Shown piece after piece: positions 17,942-26,087 of a stretch of 64,000 nt of DNA (position 1 is its first letter; each line of letters opens with the position of its first letter). The notes beneath the pieces were generated by a model. It was not told where the DNA came from, made no database searches, and saw only the letters and a program-made list of their open reading frames with translations. Source of the DNA: Rhodococcus opacus (GTDB taxonomy: Bacteria > Actinomycetota > Actinomycetes > Mycobacteriales > Mycobacteriaceae); assembly GCF_012396235.1 (NCBI RefSeq), contig NZ_JAAXPA010000034.1, positions 26,923-90,922 of the forward strand, given 5' to 3'. The position numbers were made by a program, and so were the translations under genes.

Positions 17942-18324
17942 TCGCCGCCGGCCGTCACATTCGCCGGACGGTGGTCCAGGCCCGGCACATCGACGATGGG
18001 CCGCACCTCGATCGACCCCAGCTCGGCCAACGGGCACAGGGCCGCGAGCTCCAGGGCTTCGTTTAGATTGCGGCAGTCGAGGACATAGGCGCCGCCGAGG
18101 TGTTCGTGCGTCTCGGCGAAGGGGCCGTCGGTGGTCAGCGTCCGACCGTCCCGAACACTGACGGTGGTGGCGGTGTGTTCCGGCTGCAGCGGGTGCCCGG
18201 AGACGAAGACGCCGCGGCGGCGGCACTCGTCGGCGAAGGCGTTCACCCGGGCCAACGCCTCGGCGAAACCCGGATCGCCCGGTTCGGGCGGTTCACAGTT
18301 GTAGATCAACAGCATGTACTGCAC
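17938..18324 (-). CDS. YCII / DGPF-domain protein
   Basis: The 128-residue product starts MQYMLLIYNCEPPEPGDPGF and contains TLTTDGPFAETHEHLGGAYV, the DGPF signature of YCII-related proteins. A ferredoxin-like fold follows, with EALELAALCPLAELGSIEVR. Such proteins are typically coded directly before an ECF sigma factor, as here. Their biochemical role is not established. The partner sigma factor is truncated, so this gene may have lost its system. Confidence 0.85.
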   Translation of the reverse strand: MQYMLLIYNCEPPEPGDPGFAEALARVNAFADECRRRGVFVSGHPLQPEHTATTVSVRDGRTLTTDGPFAETHEHLGGAYVLDCRNLNEALELAALCPLAELGSIEVRPIVDVPGLDHRPANVTAGGE

Positions 18325-18459
18325 AGGTCGCTCCTCTCACCCGCAACAAGTCGGCTGTAGAGAATGACGAACGAGCCAACCCTATCTCGACTCTTCGGCC
18401 CGATCGGTTTCGATATCAGCACCGTCGGCCCGCCCAAGTCGATGTTCCAGCGCTCTATA

Positions 18460-19167
18460 TCACCGGCCGGGAGGAGGGCCGGGGTGCGTCAGCGTCGCGG
18501 TCAAGCCCGCGAGGAGGATGTCGACTCCGCGTTCGAGTTCGGCGGCGCCGTCGTAGGACGCCAGGACCGGCGCCAGACCCCGGAGTAGAGGGAACTCGCC
18601 GATCGGCAGGCGGTGAAGGCCGAGGCGCAGAAGGTCGTCGGACTCGTCGGGACGCTCGACGACTTCCTGCAGCTCGTTGAGGACGTGGCCGTAGAGGAAG
18701 CCGAACAACGCCCGATAGACGTGCAAGGCATCGGCGTCGGTGAAACCCGCCTTGGTGAGCAGGGCCAGGATGTTCTCGAGGGGACGCAGGGTGCCGAGCG
18801 GCCTGAGCCCGAGCGGCGTCGACAGCGGCCGGGTCACCAGAAGCGGCACCACCTGAGGATGGGCGAGGGCCAACCGGCGGAACCCCCGCGCGACCTCCCG
18901 TAGCTGGGTGGCCCAGTCGCCGTCGTCGGTGTCGACCTCGAGTTCTTCGAAGACGAGCTCGGCGACCCCGTCGAGAAGTGCGGCCTTGTTCGGGGCGTGG
19001 CGGTACAGGGTCATCGGGTCGCGGCCGAGTGCCTTACCGAGGCGGCGCATGGACAGCCCGTCGATTCCGTCACGGTCGATGATCTCGAGCGCGCACTCGA
19101 GAATCCGCTCACGGGTGATCGGGCCACCGTCGGAGTGGATCGAACGACGCTCGGGCACCTTCGCCAT
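18460..19167 (-). CDS. TetR-family repressor
   Basis: The 235-residue product has an N-terminal helix-turn-helix domain (ITRERILECALEIIDRDGID, then LSMRRLGKALGRDPMTLYRH) and a TetR_C-type ligand-binding domain of all-helical composition. The ATG at 19167 fits both family length and the AAGG site upstream. The gene is divergent from the CsbD gene at 19256 and the desaturase gene beyond. Those two are the natural targets of the repressor, with an operator expected in 19168-19255. Confidence 0.88.
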   Translation of the reverse strand: MAKVPERRSIHSDGGPITRERILECALEIIDRDGIDGLSMRRLGKALGRDPMTLYRHAPNKAALLDGVAELVFEELEVDTDDGDWATQLREVARGFRRLALAHPQVVPLLVTRPLSTPLGLRPLGTLRPLENILALLTKAGFTDADALHVYRALFGFLYGHVLNELQEVVERPDESDDLLRLGLHRLPIGEFPLLRGLAPVLASYDGAAELERGVDILLAGLTATLTHPGPPPGR

Positions 19168-19255
19168 CACGACACCTTCCCTCATTTCCAACTGTAGGCC
19201 TAAACCGTAGATATACAGTGTTGACATGAGGGTCGCGTCCGGCGTTGACTTGGTT

Positions 19256-19450
19256 ATGAGCATCGGAAAGAAGCTTCGACACAAGGCTGAAACCACTGAA
19301 GGCGTCGCCAAGAAGACCGTCGGGAAGGCACTCGGAAACGAGCGCATGGAGGCCGAAGGACGCGCACAGGAAACCAAAGGCAAGCTCAAGCAATCCGGCG
19401 ACCAGATCAAGCAGGCAGGGCAGAAGATCAAGAACATTTTCAAACACTGA
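19256..19450 (+). CDS. CsbD-family stress protein
   Basis: The 64-residue, highly charged product reads MSIGKKLRHKAETTEGVAKK and continues with GKALGNERMEAEGRAQETKG and a Lys-rich tail. This is the repeat pattern of CsbD-like general stress proteins. It is predicted to be soluble and helical or partly disordered. The ATG at 19256 is chosen because the family begins there. It sits between the TetR gene and the desaturase gene, pointing to a membrane or desiccation stress set. Confidence 0.85.
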   Translation: MSIGKKLRHKAETTEGVAKKTVGKALGNERMEAEGRAQETKGKLKQSGDQIKQAGQKIKNIFKH

Positions 19451-19576
19451 CCCGCACTGCACACTGCCCGACACTCAGCCCCGTCCCGGTATCAGGCCGT
19501 CATCATGATCATTCCCGGAAGCCACTACTACTGACGCACAGCCGATCCGGGGTGGTACCGGAAACTGGAGTCGATC

Positions 19577-20779
19577 ATGGCGATATCCGACATCAAGGAA
19601 TACGCACACCTCACCGACGCGGACGTCGAGGCGCTCAGTGCCGAACTCGACGCCATCAGGCGGGACGTCACCGATTCACTCGGCGAGCGAGACGCCACCT
19701 ACATCCACCGAACGATCGCCTTCCAGCGCGGGCTGGATGCCGCTGCGCGGCTGGTGATCCACGCAAGCCGGGCGCGAGCCGGGTGGGTTCTCGGGACCAC
19801 GGCTCTCGCTGTGGCCAAGAGCGTGGAGAACATGGAGATCGGGCACAACGTGTCCCACGGCCAGTGGGACTGGATGAACGACCCGGAAATCCACTCCAGC
19901 ACCTGGGAATGGGACATGGCGGGTCTGTCGTCCCAGTGGCAGTACTCCCACAACTATCGCCACCACGTGTTCAGCAACGTGGTCGGGATGGACGACGACC
20001 TCGGATTCGGCGTCATCCGCATCACCCGCGACCAGCCGTGGAAGCCGGACAATCTGCTGCAACCGCTGCGGAACCTGTTGCTGGCGGCCACGTTCGAATG
20101 GGGAATAGCCCTGCACGGTCTGTATTCCGAGCAGGCGCGCGCCGGCACAGGCACCGAGAAATCTGCCCACACACGAGCCCTGCTCGGCAAAATCGTGCGG
20201 CAGACGGGCAAGGACTACGTGCTCTTTCCCGCCCTCAGCGGGCGGCGGTGGCGGCGGACGCTGAAGGCGAACCTCGCCGCCAACCTGCTGCGAAACCTGT
20301 GGGCCTACGTCGTGATCTTCTGCGGTCACTTCCCGGACGGCGCCGAGAAGTTCACACCCGCCGAACTGGAGAACGAGACCCGGGCGGAATGGTATCTACG
20401 CCAGATGCTCGGCACCGCAAACTTCCGAGCCGGCGCCGTGCTGGCATTCCTCAGCGGCAACCTCTGCTACCAGATCGAGCACCACCTGTTCCCCGACCTC
20501 CCCAGCAACCGCTACCCGGAAATCGCGACGCGGGTCCGCGCACTGTGTGAGAAGTACGATCTGCCCTACACCACCGGTTCGCTTGCCAAGCAATACCTTT
20601 TGACCCTGCGCACCATCCACAAGCTGGCGCTCCCGGACCGGTTTCTGTCCGCGACCGCCGATGATGCTCCCGAGACCGCGTCCGAACTGAAATTCCGCAC
20701 AGCATCCACCACGCCCGCGGACGGAGGCACCGGACGGCGCGCGGGACTCCGAACCGCGCTGCGCGCGGACCAGCGTTGA
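19577..20779 (+). CDS. Membrane fatty-acid desaturase
   Basis: The 400-residue product is an integral-membrane di-iron desaturase. The three histidine clusters are present: HNVSH near residue 93, HNYRHH near 125, and QIEHHLFPDLPSNRY near 300. The hydrophobic regions between them are weaker than in many homologues. It is expected to insert a double bond into acyl chains using ferredoxin or an associated reductase. It follows the CsbD gene by 126 bases and is probably under the TetR regulator at 18460-19167. The C-terminal tail after residue 345 is poorly conserved. Confidence 0.9.
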   Translation: MAISDIKEYAHLTDADVEALSAELDAIRRDVTDSLGERDATYIHRTIAFQRGLDAAARLVIHASRARAGWVLGTTALAVAKSVENMEIGHNVSHGQWDWMNDPEIHSSTWEWDMAGLSSQWQYSHNYRHHVFSNVVGMDDDLGFGVIRITRDQPWKPDNLLQPLRNLLLAATFEWGIALHGLYSEQARAGTGTEKSAHTRALLGKIVRQTGKDYVLFPALSGRRWRRTLKANLAANLLRNLWAYVVIFCGHFPDGAEKFTPAELENETRAEWYLRQMLGTANFRAGAVLAFLSGNLCYQIEHHLFPDLPSNRYPEIATRVRALCEKYDLPYTTGSLAKQYLLTLRTIHKLALPDRFLSATADDAPETASELKFRTASTTPADGGTGRRAGLRTALRADQR

Positions 20780-20820
20780 GCCGATACGCGGCGAGCGCTG
20801 ACGCCGCGGACATCCCTCAG

Positions 20821-21123
20821 TCATGAGCGGTATCGACCGAGTCGCGGCGGTCGAAGATACCGGCGGTCCTTCTCCGTCGTGCCGCCCCAGACGCCGAATT
20901 GTTCACCGGTGATCAGTGCGTGATTTCGGCACTCGGTCCGGACCGGGCAGGGCTCGCAGACATGCTTCGCGGCTCGTTCTCGACGAATGCGTGCGCCCTG
21001 CCCTTCGCCCTCGCACGGAAAGAAGAGCGCGGTGTCCATGGACCGGCATCGCGCGTGCATCCGCCAATCCCAGTCCGGCACGGAGAGTGCGACCGGCTGG
21101 AGTTCGAACCTGTGCTGAGACAT
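20821..21123 (-). CDS. WhiB-family iron-sulfur regulator 1
   Basis: The 100-residue product has the four WhiB cysteines (one in ARCRSMD, then CEPCPVRTEC) that hold a 4Fe-4S cluster and the turn motif GVWGG before a basic tail (RRYLRPPRLGRYR). WhiB proteins usually bind the principal sigma factor and act as redox- or NO-responsive regulators. It is convergent with the desaturase. The 270 bases upstream contain a perfect 40-base palindrome. Confidence 0.93.
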   Translation of the reverse strand: MSQHRFELQPVALSVPDWDWRMHARCRSMDTALFFPCEGEGQGARIRRERAAKHVCEPCPVRTECRNHALITGEQFGVWGGTTEKDRRYLRPPRLGRYRS

Positions 21124-21239
21124 CCTGCTCGCCCGGTGTCATACGTTCGAATGACACCTGTAAGAGGGGCGCAGCCTGCGGCGGGCCGTCAGGGCACATT
21201 GGCACACGCCCGCACGAGCCGCGCGCTCGCGGCGGGGAT

Positions 21240-21279
21240 GTGAGTACTTGTTAACCGCGGGCGGTTAACAAGTACTCAC
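21240..21279. promoter_or_regulatory. Perfect 40-base palindrome in a divergent intergenic region
   Basis: The left arm GTGAGTACTTGTTAACCGC (19 bases) is followed by GG and the exact reverse complement. It lies between the divergent starts of WhiB (21123) and the small secreted protein (21401), so it is not positioned as a terminator and no T run follows. It could be an operator for a dimeric or tetrameric regulator or a cruciform-forming site. Confidence 0.75.
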
Positions 21280-21400
21280 GGGCGCGTCAGCGCACAGGGG
21301 TGGGCAACACGCACCCTAGGGTGTCTGTCGAACCGCACGTCCGGACGGCAGTGTTGTTGTGGCCAAGGAATACTCGACCACACACCACCAAGGACTCCGC

Positions 21401-21649
21401 ATGTTTCGCCACACCGCCATTCGCGCCGGCCTGATGTTCGCCGCGGTTGCTTTCTCTGTCACCGGCGCCGCCGGAATCGCGCACGCCATGCCCGCCTCGT
21501 CGGGGACCGATGTCGCAGTGGTCTCGCAGTCGGACCGCGATGCCCGCGACCGCGATCGGCGCGACCGTTTCGACGACGACGAGAAGGCCATGCTCTGCGA
21601 GGGTCAGGCCGTCGTCGACCGCCCCAGCTGCTCGTCGTTGCCGTACTGA
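21401..21649 (+). CDS. Small secreted protein
   Basis: The 82-residue product has a typical signal peptide (MFRHTAIRAGLMFAAVAFSV, ending AGIAHA before MPASS). The mature part is very polar, with a run of Asp/Arg dipeptides (DRDARDRDRRDRFDDDEK) and two cysteines (LCEGQ, SCSS) near the end that may form a disulfide. AAGGAC precedes the ATG at 21401 by 6 bases. The family is not recognised. Confidence 0.65.
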   Translation: MFRHTAIRAGLMFAAVAFSVTGAAGIAHAMPASSGTDVAVVSQSDRDARDRDRRDRFDDDEKAMLCEGQAVVDRPSCSSLPY

Positions 21650-21719
21650 TTCGCATCGATCGGACGGCCCTCCGCCGGCGCCGCTGTCGCGTCCAGTGCG
21701 GCAGCGGCGGGCGAACCGA

Positions 21720-21769
21720 TGCTGCAGGCGCGTATCGTCTGCTGCAAGCGCGTATCGTCTGCTGCAAGG
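21720..21769. repeat. 20-base direct repeat, 2.5 copies
   Basis: TGCTGCAGGCGCGTATCGTC (21720-21739), TGCTGCAAGCGCGTATCGTC (21740-21759) and TGCTGCAAGG (21760-21769) follow each other without spacers. They lie between the small secreted protein and the next gene. The pattern suggests replication slippage rather than a designed array. Confidence 0.85.
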
Positions 21770-21825
21770 TAACCCCGCACCCGATGGCTTCGCCCATCGG
21801 TCCGCCTACTGCGCGGGGTCTGACG

Positions 21826-22335
21826 ATGCCCGAACATGCCTCACCCCAGACTCTCACGGTCTTCGTCGACGACGAGCCTGTCTCCGCAAACTCCGTCTGG
21901 CATCCGGGTGACACCGTGACCACCGCCCTCTCGTGGCTCGACGAGCAGCAGCTTCCCGCCGAGCTTCGATCACTGGCCGAGGAGGTCGAGATTCGACCGA
22001 ATGGTGCCGGCCGAGGAGTCTTCTACGTCGACAGGTACCCGGGGTTCTCCCCTCAGCCCATACGGTCCGTGAACGGAGTGGTCGCGACAATCGAGGTCGT
22101 CGCGAACCTCGAACTGCACACCGACCACGGCTGGAAACTGTTGCCCGACACCGTGCAGATGTGGGACGTACCCGACACAGGCACCTGGCGCATGCCGAAT
22201 CGGCAGTACTCGACGCCCGGCACGTCCGGTGACCTTCGGTTCGTCGAACAACACGAGTTCGTCGAGCGGTACGGCGTCACCACACCGACCTTCCGTCGCG
22301 ATTCCCGATACTTCCGAGTGGTTGTGCTGTTGTAA
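21826..22335 (+). CDS. Unknown 169-residue protein
   Basis: The product starts MPEHASPQTLTVFVDDEPVS and is acidic and beta-rich, with repeated Trp-containing strands (HGWKLLPDTVQMWDVPDTGT, then WRMPNRQYSTPG). There is no signal peptide or membrane segment. A 14-codon upstream extension from 21784 overlaps the repeat region and is less likely. It is convergent with the small gene at 22346. I do not recognise the family. Confidence 0.6.
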   Translation: MPEHASPQTLTVFVDDEPVSANSVWHPGDTVTTALSWLDEQQLPAELRSLAEEVEIRPNGAGRGVFYVDRYPGFSPQPIRSVNGVVATIEVVANLELHTDHGWKLLPDTVQMWDVPDTGTWRMPNRQYSTPGTSGDLRFVEQHEFVERYGVTTPTFRRDSRYFRVVVLL

Positions 22336-22345
22336 CCGCGGTCCC

Positions 22346-22606
22346 TCAGATTGTGCGATCCTGACCTCGTTGAGCGCGTCGATCACGGAGACGTAGATGG
22401 CAGATTTGGGTGAGCTGCTGCCGGATCGGCAACGGGAGATCCGCGGCAGCGCCGATTCGCTGGTCGAGTAGCGACAGCAGTTTCCGGAAGTACTCGCGCT
22501 GGGAGAGTCCGAATTCGACGAGAATGTCCTCCCCGGATCCGCCACCCCGGTGGCGCCACTTTCGAGCGAAGGTGAGCAGGTAATTGGTGTTGTCGGTCTC
22601 GAGCAT
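22346..22606 (-). CDS. DUF3263-like small protein
   Basis: The frame from the ATG at 22606 gives 86 residues with TNYLLTFARKWRHRGGGSGE, DILVEFGLSQREYFRKLLSL and LDQRIGAA. This resembles the DUF3263 pattern of a short helix, a Gly-rich turn, a helix-turn-helix-like core and a Tyr/Phe-rich helix. Such proteins may bind DNA. It ends 10 bases from the convergent gene at 21826-22335 and lies downstream of the first IclR gene on the same strand. Confidence 0.6.
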   Translation of the reverse strand: MLETDNTNYLLTFARKWRHRGGGSGEDILVEFGLSQREYFRKLLSLLDQRIGAAADLPLPIRQQLTQICHLRLRDRRAQRGQDRTI

Positions 22607-22685
22607 TGCATGTATCCCGTTCAGTACGTTCCCGTTTCGTGATGATTGACGTGCTGCGTCAGGGGCATATCTGTCGCGGTACCGG

Positions 22686-23519
22686 TCAAGCGATTGTCGA
22701 ATCCTGCCAGAAGACATCGACGAGACGCTCGACGAGCTGCTGCATTTGGTGAAGGCCTTCGGGAATGCGGTCGGGGCCGAACCGGTACCGGGGTCCGTTG
22801 AGCGTCAAGATCGCCACCAGATTCCCCGACGAATCCCGGACGGGACGAGAAAGGGAGATCAGTTCTTCCTCGAATTCGTTGTCGATAAGCCCATAGCCAT
22901 TTTCGCGGATCTGGTCGAGTTCGGCCAGCAACGCTGCGCGGTCGGTGATGGTGTGCGCGGTGTACGCGTCGAGCTTTTCGGGCAGCCGACCGGCGATCTT
23001 CTTGATCGGCCACTCGGCCAACAGGACCTTGCCGCTGGAGCTGGCGTGGAGCGGATACTGTTTGCCGATCATGTGATGGGAGATCCGGGATGTGGTGCCC
23101 ACGACGTGTGAACCGGCGGCCTCGGCGATGAGGTCGAGCCCGTCCTTCGCATTCGGCACCGACAACGTCACCGTTTCGTTGAACTGGTCGGCCAGCTCCC
23201 GCAGTAGTGGCTGAGCCCGGGCGGCCAGACCGGCATAGGGGTCGGCGTGCCGTCCGAGTCGGGACATTTCCGAGCCGAGGATGTAGTTGTTGTCGATGCG
23301 GTCCACCATGCCGGTCCGCTCGAGGCTGTAGAGCAGACGGAACGCTGTAGGACGGGAGATCCCGACCGCTTTGGCGAGGGTGCTCACCGTTGCACCGGTC
23401 TTGGGTCGGGAAGCAAGCTCGCGCAGCAGGCGAACCGCCTTGGTCACCGACTTGTTGGCGATCTCCGCCGGCTCGCTGGTCTTCACCGCGATCAGTGTGG
23501 TCGCCTTCGGCTCGCTCAT
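22686..23519 (-). CDS. IclR-family regulator 1
   Basis: The 277-residue product has an N-terminal winged helix (SVTKAVRLLRELASRPKTGA, then STLAKAVGISRPTAFRLLYS) and a C-terminal IclR effector domain (GKQYPLHASSSGKVLLAEWP, then DNEFEEELISLSRPVRDSSG). It is closely related to the second copy at 29241-30044. It lies 138 bases downstream of flavin reductase 1 on the same strand. It probably controls the catabolic island through the GTTCA-N5-TGAAC sites, but which IclR copy binds them cannot be told from sequence. The ATG at 23519 is chosen as family start. Confidence 0.92.
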   Translation of the reverse strand: MSEPKATTLIAVKTSEPAEIANKSVTKAVRLLRELASRPKTGATVSTLAKAVGISRPTAFRLLYSLERTGMVDRIDNNYILGSEMSRLGRHADPYAGLAARAQPLLRELADQFNETVTLSVPNAKDGLDLIAEAAGSHVVGTTSRISHHMIGKQYPLHASSSGKVLLAEWPIKKIAGRLPEKLDAYTAHTITDRAALLAELDQIRENGYGLIDNEFEEELISLSRPVRDSSGNLVAILTLNGPRYRFGPDRIPEGLHQMQQLVERLVDVFWQDSTIA

Positions 23520-23657
23520 GGCACCCCGATTTCTTCGGCGCATCCCATCTCAGGCGGGATGCAACTCACGTCTACTCGGTTTTCCCAATCGTTTAAATCT
23601 GCTCGCGCCGAATCCTTTTCGACCCAGCTGAGGTCATGCCCAGGTTGTGAGTGTGGG

Positions 23658-24158
23658 TCAGGCGGCGGTGAGTTCCCGGATTCCGCCGAGTCGGCCCTGG
23701 TGGAAGACGAGGGGTTCGCCGTGTCCGGTGTCCATCTGCAGGACCCGGGCGATGACGATGACGTGGTCGCCGCCGTCGAGTTCGTGGGTGACCTCGCAGT
23801 CGACGAAGGCGTGGGCCCCATTGATCCGGGGTGATCCAGCCTCGGAGAGGGACCAGTCGATGTCGGCGAACTTGTTGGGCTGCTTGCTCGAAAGTGCGCG
23901 GCAGACCGATTCCTGGCCGGCGGCGAGGACGCTGGCGCACAGTCGTCCGGCGGCGCGGACCTTGGGCCAGCTGGTGGAGGTGTGGGCGACGCTGAAGCTG
24001 ACCAGCGGCGGGTCCAGGGACAGGGACTGGAAGGTGCCGACCACCAGGCCGCACGGGTATTCGGCGTCGGGGGTGATGCCGGAGAGGGCGACGACGCCGG
24101 TGGGCAGGTGGCCCATCACGGTGCGGTAGTGCGCCTGGTCGATGGTGACAGTGAGCAT
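23658..24158 (-). CDS. Flavin reductase 1 (two-component monooxygenase partner)
   Basis: The 166-residue product belongs to the flavin-reductase-like FMN-binding split-barrel family that hands reduced FMN to a monooxygenase (compare NtaB, HpaC, RutF). Typical elements are MGHLPTGVVALSGI at the start, GLVVGTFQSLSLDPPLVSFS and the conserved HAFVDCEVTHELDGGDHVIV. The start at 24158 has AGAGGAG 7 bases upstream. It differs from flavin reductase 2 (31787-32287) mainly in the first 35 residues; about 90 percent is identical by eye. A promoter with operator array lies directly upstream. Confidence 0.92.
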   Translation of the reverse strand: MLTVTIDQAHYRTVMGHLPTGVVALSGITPDAEYPCGLVVGTFQSLSLDPPLVSFSVAHTSTSWPKVRAAGRLCASVLAAGQESVCRALSSKQPNKFADIDWSLSEAGSPRINGAHAFVDCEVTHELDGGDHVIVIARVLQMDTGHGEPLVFHQGRLGGIRELTAA

Positions 24159-24222
24159 GGTGGCTCCTCTTCGGGTCATTTCGCTGACGACAGTCAGGTC
24201 AGAGCGAATGCGACTCAATTAC

Positions 24223-24287
24223 GTTCATAATGTGAACGAACTGTTCAAACTGGTATCAGTATTGCGTCCTGGGTCACACTCTGTCAA
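24223..24287 (-). promoter_or_regulatory. Promoter and operator array of flavin reductase 1
   Basis: Read leftward, TTGACA (24287-24282), a 17-base spacer and CAATAC (24264-24259) form a sigma-70-type promoter. Just downstream are three alternating half-sites with exact 10-base spacing: GTTCA at 24223, TGAAC at 24233, GTTCA at 24243. The spacer carries the shared motif TGTGACC. Placement over the transcription start fits a repressor of the IclR type. Confidence 0.7.
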
Positions 24288-24691
24288 GCGTGCAACGGTG
24301 ACCGGTCCAACATCTGTGCGTCGGCGCCCACGCCGGTCCGTGACCGCCCGAGTGCGGGAACTATGTGCTCGAATCCATCTGCACCGCACGGTCGTGAATC
24401 TTCGCTCGCCAGTCGTCTCGGCTGCCATGGTGCTGGTGGCGACGCTTTTGCCGCTCAGGCTGCTGCGGGTGCAGGATTGCGCGAGGACTCGGGTGTTGTC
24501 GCGGCGCGCCAGGCATCGTGGTGGCGCCGGCCTGCCTGGGGGCGCGTCTGGCCTCCGTGGTGGTGGCTGATGAGGCTTGGCCCGAGGTGGCCTTGATGAC
24601 CAAGGAGCCTATGTCACACCTTCAACCGAAACGTTCGGTATGTGACCATGCGCGGCGGGTGCTTTGGGACCCACTCGGCGTGAATCTTCCA

Positions 24692-24711
24692 CCCCGCGCT
24701 AAGACGCGGGG
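24692..24711. repeat. Hairpin resembling an IS605-type right end
   Basis: CCCCGCG, six bases, CGCGGGG form a perfect 7-pair stem preceded by TGAATCTTCCA. It sits in the 700-base stretch 24159-24850 between the aldolase and flavin reductase 1. Apart from that promoter, the stretch holds no supportable gene. The hairpin could be the end of a lost TnpB-type element or a terminator for the aldolase operon on the other strand. Confidence 0.35.
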
Positions 24712-24850
24712 GCAACGATCTCCACCACAATGTTCGTTCAGAAGTGAGAGCCTCTGACTGGTCGAGCTAGGCCGTGACCAGCTCACCGTCCGCATCGTCC
24801 TTGGCAGCACGCCGCCCCTTGGCGAGACGAGTGACATCGGCGAACAGATG

Positions 24851-25588
24851 TCAGAAGCGGGCACCTTGTGCAGCATTTGTGCCGCGGGCCAGCTTCAAGG
24901 CCGCCTGCGCTCCTTCATGAAGCAATTCGTAGTCCGCGGCGAGAGCTACGGTCCGGATTCCATTTTCGGCGCAGGACGCGACCATCTCCTGGCTTCCCCC
25001 GTAGGCAGCGACATCTAGTCCGTGACGAGTGCATGCCTCGGCGATTCTGCGAACGGCATCGAAGGTAGTTCCCCCCAGAACATCCGCGGCGGTACCGGCG
25101 AGGGACAGCGTGAGGTCTGCCGTACCGATGAGGATCCCGTCGAGTCCGGCCGTTGCGCAGATGTCGTCAGCTTCGGCCAGGCCGTTCGTGTCCTCGATCA
25201 TCAGGTAGACCCGTTGAGGGGGTGCCGAGGCTGGGCGCAGTGCCGCCCGAACCGGGCCCCACGAGCGATGACCTTTGGGGGCGTAGCGGCAGTAACTCAC
25301 TGCCTCGCGTGCTTGGGCGGCCGACCCGATCTGCGGCACGACGACGACGTCGGCCCCCATGTCGAGTGCCCAGTTGGCTTGCGCGTAGTTCGTCGCCTGC
25401 GTACGTACCCAGGCCTCAACGCCGGCACCCTGCACGGCTGAGAGCAAGGGCACGACGGAGCCTGTTCCGATTGCGCCGTGCTGCAAATCGATGACGGCCC
25501 AGTCGAATCCTGCTCGAACCATAAGTTCGGCAGCGAAGACGGAGTCGAGCGTCAACCAAGCGCCGAGCGAAGGCGAGGTCGAAGTCAT
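24851..25588 (-). CDS. HpcH/HpaI-family aldolase
   Basis: The 245-residue product is a class II, metal-dependent aldolase of the HpcH/HpaI type, which splits 4-hydroxy-2-oxo acids into pyruvate and an aldehyde. Visible motifs are FDWAVIDLQHGAIG, WVRTQA, MGADVVVVPQIGSAAQA, the metal-binding YLMIEDTNGL and GILIGTADLTLSL. The start MTSTS at 25588 matches the family. It is the last gene of the FAH-family transcript, separated from it by a broken oxidoreductase. It fits the final step of a pathway whose hydratase is coded at 40419-41213. Confidence 0.88.
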   Translation of the reverse strand: MTSTSPSLGAWLTLDSVFAAELMVRAGFDWAVIDLQHGAIGTGSVVPLLSAVQGAGVEAWVRTQATNYAQANWALDMGADVVVVPQIGSAAQAREAVSYCRYAPKGHRSWGPVRAALRPASAPPQRVYLMIEDTNGLAEADDICATAGLDGILIGTADLTLSLAGTAADVLGGTTFDAVRRIAEACTRHGLDVAAYGGSQEMVASCAENGIRTVALAADYELLHEGAQAALKLARGTNAAQGARF

Positions 25589-25609
25589 TCTGTTGCACTC
25601 CATTCGATG

Positions 25610-25972
25610 GATCTATTGGGGACCGTCGGTGACCGCATTGCCACCCTCCTCCGTGCCAGCCGGCTGGGATGGAACGGGGAGCCAGGTCTTGCGCGGCCCC
25701 GTCGGCCAGCATGAAGTCGAAGTCGCAGCCTTGGTCGGCCTGCATGATGTGGTCGTGGACAATGTGGTCGTGGACCAGCCGCAGGTTTCCCTTCGAGGGG
25801 GGCGTCGGTGCGGTCGACGGGGTTCGTCCGTAGAACTCGTCGTCGTGTTGTTGATCCCGGCGGCAGCGACTTCGATCAACACCTCGCCCCGATCGGGTTG
25901 GGGAACAGCAACGTCGGTGCGGTACTCGAGCTTGTCGAGTCCTCCGTGGCCGGTCAGGAGAACTGCGGTCAT
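25610..25972 (-). pseudogene. Broken MDR-type oxidoreductase
   Basis: The first 42 codons (MTAVLLTGHGGLDKLEYRTD, then VAVPQPDRGEVLIEVAAAGI and NN) are the N-terminal GroES-like fold of a quinone-oxidoreductase/alcohol-dehydrogenase family protein. After codon 42 the homology ends; other frames to 25610 show only scattered protein-like fragments. A start further up at 26005 is possible. It lies between the FAH-family and aldolase genes on one strand, so a deletion inside the operon is likely. Confidence 0.6.
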
Positions 25973-26087
25973 GTCTTCCGGCAACAAGGTTGGCTCCTTC
26001 GGCATTTCTTGGGATGTGCTGCTCTGACTGTGGCGTTCGGCCTGCGAGAGCTCCGCGGTCTGTGAGAGTGCGCCGCCCGGCGCACCC

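Noticed and set aside
21720..21769. CRISPR array
   Set aside because: The repeat units abut without spacers and no cas gene is in the window.
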